A DNA stretch of 5,238 nt from Sulfurimonas sp. (GCA_015487435.1 WFPU01000036.1:1-5238); one strand, 5' to 3'. Positions 1-5,100 are shown, numbered from the stretch's first letter. Program-made: numbers and translations. Notes: generated by a model from the letters alone, not told the origin.

Positions 1-1
1 C

Positions 2-742
2 GCACTAAAAAGAGATAGCTACTTAAAATCTTTTGCAGAGTATGCAACTTCACTCAATTCTTCACAAAATAAACTTAACCAATATATGACCAATGAAACG
101 ATTGTAAATTTTCTTCACAAAAAAACTGAAAGTATGAGCTTGAAATCAGCAATTAATTTCACGCGTGGATTTTCAGGAATGCTCGATGGACTCAAACATA
201 CAGGAATTACTATAAGCGTAGATAAACAAGTTTTTAATGACTTTGTATCTTATCTCAAAGAAACTAAACAACCAAGTCAAAAAACTTATAACAGAGAAAT
301 TGAAAAATTGCAGGAGGTTTTAAATAAAGTATCTATAAAAAGCCCATCAGCAGGAGCAATTGCAACTATTCAGTCTAAACTAGGATTAAGAGTTTCAGAA
401 GCGCGCGAGCTTTTAAATAATTCACAAAAATATCTTACAGATAGGAATACAATTGAAAATTTAAAGGGGAAAGGAAATCATATATACCAACCTATTCCAA
501 TTTCAAAAGAGCTATATCAACTTATTCAAAATAACCAAGCTATTCCTTATCAACAATATCGAGAAATCTTAAAAGAGCTCAATATTAAGAGCCATGACTT
601 TCGTTTTACATATGTTAAAGAAAGAATGGAACAACTTGTTAAATCTATGCCCTACAAAGAAGCTCTCTTAAAAGTTTCAAAAGAAATAAATCACAAGCGG
701 GCAGAAATTACTACATATTATCTCTCTCAAACTTCTTTTTAA
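2..742 (+). CDS. Tyrosine recombinase (phage/island integrase), 5' partial
   Basis: Site-specific integrase of the tyrosine recombinase family, which would cut and rejoin DNA at attachment sites to integrate or excise the element. The frame is open to the left edge. The first ATG (86) has no ribosome binding site, so the gene very likely begins upstream; 246 residues are visible, against 300-400 for the family. All catalytic elements are recognisable. Counting from the ATG at 86 they are Arg102 in GLRVSEA, Lys129 in the GKGNH hairpin, His170 and Arg173 in SHDFRF (the HxxR box), His203 in INHKRAE, and the nucleophile Tyr212 in TTYYL. The His-to-Tyr spacing of nine matches XerD-type enzymes. 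The part before residue 90 resembles an N-terminal core-binding helical domain. It is co-oriented with the replication and AlpA-like genes downstream, as expected for an integrative element. The catalytic set looks intact, so the enzyme may be active. Its exact subfamily and target site are unknown. Confidence 0.88.
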   Translation, partial: ALKRDSYLKSFAEYATSLNSSQNKLNQYMTNETIVNFLHKKTESMSLKSAINFTRGFSGMLDGLKHTGITISVDKQVFNDFVSYLKETKQPSQKTYNREIEKLQEVLNKVSIKSPSAGAIATIQSKLGLRVSEARELLNNSQKYLTDRNTIENLKGKGNHIYQPIPISKELYQLIQNNQAIPYQQYREILKELNIKSHDFRFTYVKERMEQLVKSMPYKEALLKVSKEINHKRAEITTYYLSQTSF

Positions 743-890
743 AAAAAAATCACATCATTTATAACATAGTACACAGTATTTTTTAGGAGTTTAATTAATT
801 ACATTTGTTTTTTTACATGAATCCTATTTTTCTTTTTTTCTAACAATTGGTTTTAACTTATACAATATTAAATATACCTGACTTTGCAAT

Positions 891-907
891 GTGCAGTGTA
901 ACTGCAC
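891..907. repeat. Palindrome GTGCAGT-gta-ACTGCAC
   Basis: A perfect inverted repeat with 7-bp arms (891-897 and 901-907) around a 3-bp centre, lying about 110 bp before the probable initiator start. The size and symmetry fit a dimeric repressor operator, and a stable small hairpin in RNA is also possible. It is preceded by TTGCA at 884-888, and part of it (TGCAGTGTA, 892-900) recurs downstream of the initiator gene. The protein that binds it is unknown. The initiator or the AlpA-like protein of this element are candidates by inference. Confidence 0.55.
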
Positions 908-922
908 GCATATAACCTAAAT

Positions 923-945
923 ATGTACACCGCTTGAAATGTACA
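923..945. repeat. Paired direct repeats ATGTACA
   Basis: Two exact copies of ATGTACA lie at 923-929 and 939-945, with start points 16 bp apart. Each contains the palindrome TGTACA and both are preceded by A residues. They sit just before a candidate -10 box (TATAGT, 950-955), where a regulator or the initiator could act on transcription of the replication gene. The spacing and position are seen directly; the role is inferred. Confidence 0.4.
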
Positions 946-949
946 TTTT

Positions 950-955
950 TATAGT
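950..955 (+). promoter_or_regulatory. Candidate -10 box for the replication gene
   Basis: TATAGT lies about 60 bp before the preferred ATG and is preceded by a T-rich stretch. No good -35 hexamer stands at 16-18 bp. Weak or absent -35 boxes are common in Campylobacterota sigma-70 promoters. The call is tentative. Confidence 0.3.
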
Positions 956-1015
956 CCTAGAGGGGCCACTTCTAAAACAACTTCCGGATGGAAGGGCTTG
1001 CAGGAGTGTCTAGGA
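955..1015 (+). promoter_or_regulatory. Potentially folded leader of the replication mRNA
   Basis: The leader can fold in nested fashion. TCCTAG (955-960) pairs with CTAGGA (1010-1015, reaching the A of the preferred start codon). Inside it, GCC-a-CTTC (965-972) can pair with GAAGGGC (991-997). An alternative inner hairpin is CTTCC-ggat-GGAAG (981-994). The ribosome binding site AGGAG (1002-1006) then lies inside the outer loop and the start codon is at the edge of the stem. In ColE2-type plasmids, initiator translation is controlled through a structured leader and an antisense RNA, so a similar control is plausible here. The pairings were found by eye and no folding energy was calculated. Confidence 0.4.
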
Positions 1016-2166
1016 TGGGCGATCAAGAACAACGGTACAATGAATTATTTTCACTATTGATGACAACCTTACCGAAAAAAATAAATGCATCGAATCACAA
1101 AACAACGGCAAACAAACGCGAGAATAGAAGCAAGAACAAAAAACAAGCTTTGAAAATTTGTAAGTTTATACAGTTTAACAATAAAAAAGTGGTCCAGTGG
1201 ATGATATTTGACATAGATACAATTGATGGCAAAAAGGCGATAGAGGTATATACATTAAATGAAATGGTGCACGAAATTTATGCAAAAACTGTATGTATTC
1301 CGACTTATACATTGCAAACAGAAAAGGGCTATCACTTTGCATTTCATTTAGAAAATGCAGTGTTTCTAGAGAGTAAAAAAGCTAAAAAATATTTGCAAGA
1401 TATAAAAGCAGCGATTAGCAATGTAATGGATTGCGATAAGATTGCCAGTAATCGTCTATGGGGTATTTGGCGAAATCCTTTGAGGCATAATTTTTGGTAT
1501 TCAGGAGAACAAGATTATTCTCTTTCATCTTTTAGACACTTAATAAAAAATTCACAAAAAAAATTTTCAAAGTTCACATGTAAAAAAAATCCTTTATCCG
1601 TATCAATAAATAACTTAGTAGAAGGGCAAAGGAACGATAAACTGTTCTTATTTGCAGTGAATTTTTGCTTATCAAATCCATCAAGCACATATGAAGACCT
1701 AATAAATTATTTATTTGGTATTAATAATCAAGCTAATCCACCATTAGAGGACGATGAAGTGTTAAGTATTGGACAGTCTGCATACAAGAGAAAAGAAGCA
1801 GGAAATCTTTTTGTACCGAAGTTTGCTGATAGGGGTATTCAAATAGGAATTATGAATTTTCCCAAGATGCGAAATCTTTCATATAAAGATTATCTTCGTG
1901 AAACAAAACGAAGACAATCGCTTTCTGCAGAAAGAACGAATGCTTTGCTTTCTCAAAAAGCGAAAGAAAAAGCTATGCAGAAAGCAAGAGAAGCAAAGAT
2001 TGATTTGCTTCGCAAAAGTAATATAGATGCTATCAGGCAAGCTATTACTGCTTTAAAAGAGCAACAAAAGAAGCTAACCTATGTAAGTGTCGCAAAGCTT
2101 ACAAACTTAGATAGACGGACAGTAAAAAAGTATGTCCAGGAGTATGACTTATTTCGAGACAGTTAG
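1015..2166 (+). CDS. ColE2-like replication initiator / primase (AEP-PriCT-HTH)
   Basis: Likely replication initiator of the element, of the plasmid Replicase family within the archaeo-eukaryotic primase (AEP) superfamily. Such proteins bind the origin and make the primer. Counting from an in-frame ATG at 988: the metal-binding motif is IFDID (73-77, Asp75 and Asp77), followed by the KGYHFAFH histidine motif (113-120), then DCDKIASNRLWGIWRNPL (148-165) with its acidic residues and the Arg-Asn-Pro typical of these replicases. A PriCT domain follows at about 210-270 (RNDKLFLFAVNF, NPPLEDDEVLSIGQSAYKR). After it come a basic helical linker (296-345) and a C-terminal helix-turn-helix (345-385, LTYVSVAKLTNLDRRTVKKYV). 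The ATG at 1015 is preferred because AGGAG stands 8 bases before it, whereas 988 has no ribosome binding site; this gives 383 rather than 392 residues. It lies between the repeat-rich leader and a strong hairpin. Key residues are intact, so it looks functional. Confidence 0.85.
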   Translation: MGDQEQRYNELFSLLMTTLPKKINASNHKTTANKRENRSKNKKQALKICKFIQFNNKKVVQWMIFDIDTIDGKKAIEVYTLNEMVHEIYAKTVCIPTYTLQTEKGYHFAFHLENAVFLESKKAKKYLQDIKAAISNVMDCDKIASNRLWGIWRNPLRHNFWYSGEQDYSLSSFRHLIKNSQKKFSKFTCKKNPLSVSINNLVEGQRNDKLFLFAVNFCLSNPSSTYEDLINYLFGINNQANPPLEDDEVLSIGQSAYKRKEAGNLFVPKFADRGIQIGIMNFPKMRNLSYKDYLRETKRRQSLSAERTNALLSQKAKEKAMQKAREAKIDLLRKSNIDAIRQAITALKEQQKKLTYVSVAKLTNLDRRTVKKYVQEYDLFRDS

Positions 2167-2215
2167 TTCCCCTATCTCTTTTTTGTGTAAAAAAATAAAA
2201 AAGAGATAGGGGAAC
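2166..2215. repeat. Perfect 19-bp inverted repeat after the replication gene
   Basis: Arms at 2166-2184 (GTTCCCCTATCTCTTTTTT) and 2197-2215 (AAAAAAGAGATAGGGGAAC) are exact reverse complements around a 12-base A-rich loop. The first base is the last base of the initiator stop codon. It could end or protect the initiator transcript. It lacks a T run after the stem on either strand, so it is not a textbook intrinsic terminator. Its position between the initiator gene and the repeat-bearing AT-rich gap also fits part of a replication origin. Confidence 0.85.
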
Positions 2216-2334
2216 GGTTGCAGGGTTTGCAGTGTAGCACTTCTCTAAAAATCGATATTTGAGCTGTAAAAGCAGATGTAAATTATTTGTAAAACTATAA
2301 AAAATAAATTTTTTTGTGAAGTTTATAACAATAA
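2216..2334. other. Candidate replication origin
   Basis: ColE2-type initiators act at an origin just downstream of their own gene. Here the matching place holds TTGCA (2218-2222) and TGCAGTGTA (2228-2236), the same pair as at 884-900 upstream of the gene. These are followed by three TGTAAA repeats (2265, 2277 and 2288) spaced 12 and 11 bp, about one helical turn. After that comes a strongly AT-rich tract with A and T runs (2290-2316) suited to easy melting. No gene fits in this gap. The origin call is inferred from the neighbour and the repeats; no match to a known origin sequence was recognised. Confidence 0.45.
2265..2293. repeat. Three phased TGTAAA repeats
   Basis: Exact TGTAAA hexamers occur at 2265-2270, 2277-2282 and 2288-2293. 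The 12- and 11-bp steps place them on nearly the same face of the helix, as in small iterons or cooperative operator sites. In such AT-rich DNA a hexamer is not rare by itself; the regular spacing is the notable part. Confidence 0.4.
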
Positions 2335-2351
2335 AGGCTTTTAAAAAGTCT
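2335..2351. promoter_or_regulatory. Near-palindrome before the AlpA-like gene
   Basis: AGGCTTTT-a-AAAAGTCT is a 17-bp palindrome with one mismatched pair, placed between a possible -10 box (TATAAC, 2324-2329) and the ribosome binding site of the following DNA-binding protein. It could be an operator for autoregulation. The AT-rich core lowers confidence. Confidence 0.3.
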
Positions 2352-2378
2352 CAAAAAATATAAACAAAGGAAAAAATT

Positions 2379-2693
2379 ATGGAAGAACTTATTGGTTTAC
2401 TTCAACAAATCCCAGAAATCAAACAGATGCTCGGTGAACTATTAAAGCTTCAAAAAGAAGAAAAAATCGAGAAAAGATGGTTAAATACAGAAGAAGCAGC
2501 AAAGTACCTTGGGTATTCTACAGACTCAATTAACAGATTGAAAAAAACTGTATGGCAGGAGGGTATTCATTATTATAAACCAAATGGTAGAATAGTGTTT
2601 AATAAAAATAAACTTGATGAATGGGTGAAATTTGGAGACAATATACAAGTTGATGAAATTATCAATAATACGTTATCAGCATTAAATGCATAA
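2379..2693 (+). CDS. AlpA/excisionase-type helix-turn-helix protein
   Basis: A 104-residue DNA-binding protein of the excisionase/AlpA (MerR-like winged helix, HTH_17) type. The N-terminal third (1-32) is a charged, probably coiled helix. The DNA-binding domain spans about 33-83: RWLNTEEAAKYLGYSTDSI gives the helix-turn-helix, followed by the wing and closing segment (GIHYYKPNGRIVFNKNKLDEWV) characteristic of this family. Proteins of this kind bend DNA to steer integrase towards excision or switch on island genes. The start is supported by AAAGGA (2366-2371) 7 bases before the ATG. It follows the candidate origin and shares the strand of integrase and initiator, so a role as directionality factor or master regulator of the element is the natural inference. 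Which of the two it performs cannot be told from sequence. Confidence 0.82.
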   Translation: MEELIGLLQQIPEIKQMLGELLKLQKEEKIEKRWLNTEEAAKYLGYSTDSINRLKKTVWQEGIHYYKPNGRIVFNKNKLDEWVKFGDNIQVDEIINNTLSALNA

Positions 2694-2700
2694 ATAATAG

Positions 2701-2706
2701 TATAAT
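2701..2706 (+). promoter_or_regulatory. Candidate promoter of the acyltransferase gene
   Basis: A consensus TATAAT -10 box lies 30 bp before the acyltransferase ATG, just after the stop codon of the AlpA-like gene. No -35 hexamer is evident. If used, it would give the cargo gene its own promoter and an untranslated leader of roughly 25 bases carrying AGGA (2725-2728), so its expression need not depend on the replication genes. Confidence 0.45.
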
Positions 2707-2736
2707 GCCAAGCATAAAAATTTTAGGACTAATAAG

Positions 2737-3855
2737 ATGGAAAATAAAACTAAACATTTTTTAGTATTAGATAGTTTCCGAGGGATAGCAGCAATTTTTA
2801 TCATTGCATTTCATTTGAAATATGTAGGAAGTATAACCGAAACAAGTTTTATTAAAAATGCTTATCTATTTGTAGATATGTTTTTTGTTTTAAGTGGATT
2901 TGTTTTAACACATAGTAATGCATTTAAAAAAGATTTAAATTTTAAGTCATTTTTTATAGCAAGATTTTTTAGAATTTATCCTTTACATATTTTTATGTTC
3001 TCTGTTGTCCTTCTTATTGAAGTACTTAAAATGGTGGGCTATAAATATGGTATCCATTTTAATAATATTCCTTTTACGGGGGATAATAATCCAATATATA
3101 TTATTCCTCATATACTTTTATTACAATCTTGGCTTAATATACCTGAATTAGGTTTTAATGGACCGGCTTGGAGTATTAGTGTAGAATTTTATCTTTATAT
3201 TATATTCTTTATCACATTAATAATCAAATCAAAAATTAAATATTTACTATGGGCTATATTATCAATTATTGCTATTTGTTTAATGTTGTCAAATAAAGAA
3301 ATATTATTTAATAATGGAGTATATAGAGGGATTTTTGGATTTTTTATAGGTTCCTTGACATATCTTTTATATAAATCTGTATATATGAAAATAAAATCAC
3401 TGCATTCTGTATATTTCACAATAATGGAATTAACGATATTAATGTTGTTGTATATTCTATTTATTTCAGATTTAGCATATAAACCCGCTTATATTGTTAT
3501 ATTGTTTGCTTTCCAAATGTTTATTTTTTCTTTTGAAAAAGGTATGATTTCGTCTCTGTTACTATTTAAACCATTTCAGCTGATCGGTAGGTTGTCCTAT
3601 TCAATATACTTAATTCACTATACTGTAATTTTTGTGACCATAGCATTAGCAATTCTATTGGGTAAATTCGGTATCCATATAACAGAAACAATTAACGGTG
3701 TTCGTTATATTGATTATGGAAATATTTATGTTAATAATACTGTTGTGGTTTTAATTATTTTATGTGTCGTATATTTGTCAACATTGACATATAAATATAT
3801 TGAGATAAAAGGGCAAAATATAGGGAAAAAACTGCAAAGAAGAAATAAGGTATAG
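2737..3855 (+). CDS. Membrane acyltransferase, acyltransferase-3 (OafA/NodX-like) family
   Basis: Integral membrane acyltransferase (372 residues, full length for the family) that would transfer an acetyl or similar acyl group to a sugar, usually of an O-antigen, capsule or other surface glycan. Family motifs appear in order: LDSFRGIAAIFIIAFH (11-26) with conserved Arg15 and His26 in the first membrane helix; FVDMFFVLSGFVL (45-57); ARFFRIYPLH (75-84) with the R/K-x-x-R-I-x-P signature; PAWSISVEFYLY (143-154); and GRLSYSIYLIH (284-294). About ten hydrophobic segments are visible, and the tail is basic. No fused SGNH esterase domain is present. AGGA stands 8 bases before the ATG. The gene is much richer in A+T than the genes to its right (13 G+C in 60 bases at 3241-3300), suggesting acquisition with the element. 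The substrate is unknown. Changing a surface glycan could alter phage adsorption, which would suit a mobile-element cargo gene. Confidence 0.9.
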   Translation: MENKTKHFLVLDSFRGIAAIFIIAFHLKYVGSITETSFIKNAYLFVDMFFVLSGFVLTHSNAFKKDLNFKSFFIARFFRIYPLHIFMFSVVLLIEVLKMVGYKYGIHFNNIPFTGDNNPIYIIPHILLLQSWLNIPELGFNGPAWSISVEFYLYIIFFITLIIKSKIKYLLWAILSIIAICLMLSNKEILFNNGVYRGIFGFFIGSLTYLLYKSVYMKIKSLHSVYFTIMELTILMLLYILFISDLAYKPAYIVILFAFQMFIFSFEKGMISSLLLFKPFQLIGRLSYSIYLIHYTVIFVTIALAILLGKFGIHITETINGVRYIDYGNIYVNNTVVVLIILCVVYLSTLTYKYIEIKGQNIGKKLQRRNKV

Positions 3856-3875
3856 TGTCAATATAGAGCCATTTT

Positions 3876-3894
3876 TAACCAGCTATACAGGTTA
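3876..3894 (+). terminator. Weak hairpin after the acyltransferase gene
   Basis: TAACC (3876-3880) and GGTTA (3890-3894) can pair around a 9-base loop, followed by TTTGT. The stem is short and the T run is poor. This is a possible but weak end of the acyltransferase transcript. Confidence 0.2.
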
Positions 3895-4034
3895 TTTGTA
3901 AGAAGACAGAAACAGAGAAGCCCTTATATTTAGGTATTTGTAGTTATTAGTTGTATTACAGGTTGTTTCCAGTATCCGGAGCCACTTCTTTTTTAACCCC
4001 TAAATTAGCAATTTTTAAACAACTTTTTCATTTC

Positions 4035-4053
4035 TCGGTGCCGTTTCGGTGTC
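4035..4053. repeat. TCGGTGnC tandem motif, 11-bp period
   Basis: TCGGTGCC (4035-4042) and TCGGTGTC (4046-4053) are repeated with an 11-bp step, one helical turn, in otherwise AT-rich DNA. The block lies downstream of the SprT-like gene and is G+C-rich for its surroundings. It may be a protein-binding site or a trace of an older sequence at the element boundary. No function is assigned. Confidence 0.35.
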
Positions 4054-4098
4054 ATTTGGTACACTTAAGATATAGCTCTCATTTTACATTTTTTTATA

Positions 4099-4599
4099 TT
4101 ACTCTACCTTGAATGGAAGTTTTGAGAGGATGATTTCTTGTTGATTGACATACTGTCTGCAATCTTTACCATCGAGTTTTTGACAGGTTTGCTGCCAAAG
4201 TTTGGAATGGCCGTCATTTGCAGTGGAGTTTTTATGCAGATAAAAGAGTAGGGCATGGGCGTATTCATGCGGTATGACGCTGTCGATCATGTAATCCATT
4301 GATTCCTGCATCACTTTTTTATTGAGAAGAATGTTTATTTGACCATTCTCATAGGAGGTAAGGCCATAGAGCCTTCCCGGGATCTTGTCTGTAATGATGA
4401 TAGGAAACTCCACCTGAAATCCGAAGTTCTTTTGCATATGTTCAAGGACATCTTTCTCTTTGGCTGCTATGCGTTTGAGATAGGAGTTTGGAAGTGGGTT
4501 GTGTTTAAAGGAGTAGCTCCTGTAGTAGTTGAATCCAAGTATTGAGAGTGCGAGGGTTATAGTAGCTAGAAAGAGGTGTTCGAGTCTTTTACTGAGCAT
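4099..4599 (-). CDS. Membrane-anchored SprT-like putative zinc metalloprotease
   Basis: A 166-residue protein with one N-terminal hydrophobic segment (about 8-25) followed by a SprT-like zinc-peptidase domain. The metal site shows as the HEYAH form of HExxH (111-115, Glu112 catalytic) and a third histidine ligand, His131, in DGHSKLW (129-135), the SprT-type 'GH..W' motif. The order of helix-turn-strand elements before it (FPIIITD, GLTSYENGQINILLN) also matches the family. The hydrophobic segment with the nearby positive residues RSYSFKH predicts an anchored or exported protein, unlike the cytosolic SprT/Spartan proteins that act on DNA-protein crosslinks. Its substrate is therefore unclear. 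AGGA lies 9 bases before the start codon. The two cysteines in the tail (139 and 147) could form a disulfide if exported. The catalytic residues look intact. It reads leftward, away from the coupled operon at 4756. Confidence 0.78.
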   Translation of the reverse strand: MLSKRLEHLFLATITLALSILGFNYYRSYSFKHNPLPNSYLKRIAAKEKDVLEHMQKNFGFQVEFPIIITDKIPGRLYGLTSYENGQINILLNKKVMQESMDYMIDSVIPHEYAHALLFYLHKNSTANDGHSKLWQQTCQKLDGKDCRQYVNQQEIILSKLPFKVE

Positions 4600-4648
4600 A
4601 TTTTATGATCCTGTTCCTTGCATATCTATTGTTCATATTGAGGAGTGT

Positions 4649-4654
4649 ATTATA
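4649..4654 (-). promoter_or_regulatory. Candidate promoter of the SprT-like gene
   Basis: On the minus strand this is a perfect TATAAT, about 50 bases upstream of the SprT-like start codon. TTGAAA (4662-4667) stands too close to serve as its -35 box. It lies back to back with the rightward promoter near 4709. Confidence 0.45.
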
Positions 4655-4705
4655 CAGTGAATTTCAATAAAAGGAATAGGGCGTTAAAGCAGTACGTTTT
4701 TAGTG

Positions 4706-4714
4706 TGCTATACT
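4706..4714 (+). promoter_or_regulatory. Candidate extended -10 promoter of the small-ORF operon
   Basis: TGCTATACT fits an extended -10 element (TGnTATAAT with one change). A loose -35 match, TTAAAG (4684-4689), lies 19 bp before it. It would start a transcript around 4720, some 35 bases before the first small ORF. Confidence 0.45.
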
Positions 4715-4755
4715 AACACAATCCAATTTTACTCTAAAAGAAAAGGATAGCCGGC

Positions 4756-4815
4756 ATGGAGATTGTAGCGCTTATTGATAAAAACTACTCCCGACTTTTT
4801 GGAGAATTATCATGA
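4756..4815 (+). CDS. 19-residue small ORF, translationally coupled
   Basis: A short reading frame encoding MEIVALIDKNYSRLFGELS. It has a very good ribosome binding site, AAGGA (4743-4747), 8 bases before its ATG. Its TGA stop overlaps the ATG of the next gene in the sequence ATGA, the classic arrangement for translational coupling. The promoter, ribosome binding site and overlap together suggest it is translated. It could be a leader peptide that sets the expression of the downstream gene, or a small protein in its own right. No family was recognised and there is no hydrophobic segment long enough to span a membrane. Confidence 0.5.
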   Translation: MEIVALIDKNYSRLFGELS

Positions 4816-5066
4816 TACACAAACTAAAGAAGTTCTCTAAAAAAGTGAGACATGGTCTCAAGCAGGAATATGAAGAGACAAAAGATATCCCTATGCATAT
4901 AAAAAATAAGGATTATAAAAAAGCCACAGAGCAAATCGGGGATCTCGGCAAGATGACCTTTCTTTCAACCCTATGGGTGTTACCGGGTGGAGGAGTACTG
5001 AGTGGAGTGTTGATAAAATATTTTAAACAGATACGCCCGAGCGCTTTTAGAGAAGATGAGGAATAG
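4812..5066 (+). CDS. Small LETM1-like protein (84 residues)
   Basis: A short protein with a basic, charged N-terminal half (residues 1-45, probably helical: KKFSKKVRHGLKQEYEETK, then IKNKDYKKATEQIGDL) and a hydrophobic C-terminal segment (about 48-70). The pattern WVLPGGGVLSGVLIKYF followed by IRPSAFRE resembles the core of LETM1-like proteins, where a proline-glycine break inside a membrane helix precedes a 'LPS.F' motif. That resemblance is from memory of the family pattern; most LETM1 proteins are far larger, so this would be a minimal version. It may be membrane-associated. The start is supported by GGAG (4801-4804) 7 bases upstream and by the ATGA overlap with the preceding 19-codon ORF. 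The function is unknown. Confidence 0.7.
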   Translation: MIHKLKKFSKKVRHGLKQEYEETKDIPMHIKNKDYKKATEQIGDLGKMTFLSTLWVLPGGGVLSGVLIKYFKQIRPSAFREDEE

Positions 5067-5100
5067 AAGCATGTAATCCATGAAACTGTAAAGAATTGCT

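Larger units (their letters stand above)
743..1014. other. Intergenic region upstream of the replication gene
   Basis: This stretch between integrase and initiator has no convincing gene. It starts with AT-rich DNA containing long T runs (804-814, 833-839). An AGGAG at 785-789 is not followed by a start codon at a useful distance. From about 884 the character changes: a TTGCA/TGCAGTGTA motif, a perfect palindrome, two ATGTACA repeats and a potentially folded leader lie in order up to the initiator start. No intrinsic terminator for the integrase gene was seen. The region most likely carries the control of initiator expression. Confidence 0.6.
3856..4098. other. Gene-free stretch, probable right boundary zone of the element
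   Basis: No convincing gene or tRNA was seen on either strand. The stretch separates the very AT-rich acyltransferase from the more balanced SprT-like gene, with base composition rising from left to right. It contains a weak hairpin (3876-3894), the direct repeat TACAGGTT (3886-3893 and 3957-3964), and an unusually G+C-rich patch at 4035-4062. A right attachment site could lie here. Its left partner would be outside the window, so no core sequence can be named. Confidence 0.45.

Noticed and set aside
7..18. 12-mer AAAAAGAGATAG shared with the right arm of the hairpin at 2198-2209
   Set aside because: It lies inside integrase coding sequence, is purine- and A-rich, and the match does not extend; probably chance, not an attachment repeat.
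817..843. Eight-codon frame MNPIFLFF
   Set aside because: It is very short, lies in T-rich DNA, and its only upstream AGGAG (785-789) is too far away.
988..1014. Upstream start (ATG at 988) for the replication initiator
   Set aside because: No ribosome binding site precedes it and the nine added residues match no domain; the ATG at 1015 has AGGAG at 8 bases.
3195..3419. Minus-strand open frame of 74 codons
   Set aside because: It lies wholly inside the acyltransferase gene, has an AT-driven composition and no ribosome binding site.
3970..3985. tRNA-like 3' end (ATCCGGAGCCA)
   Set aside because: No T-arm loop of the TTCGANT form and no matching acceptor or anticodon arms are found upstream, so it is not a tRNA remnant that can be supported.
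4014..4079. Minus-strand peptide ending TETAPRNEKVV that looks somewhat protein-like
   Set aside because: Stopped upstream after about 22 codons with no start or ribosome binding site; it may be a gene remnant but cannot be shown.
4339..4545. Plus-strand open frame of 68 codons
   Set aside because: It is antisense to the SprT-like gene, whose motifs are clear, and resembles no protein.
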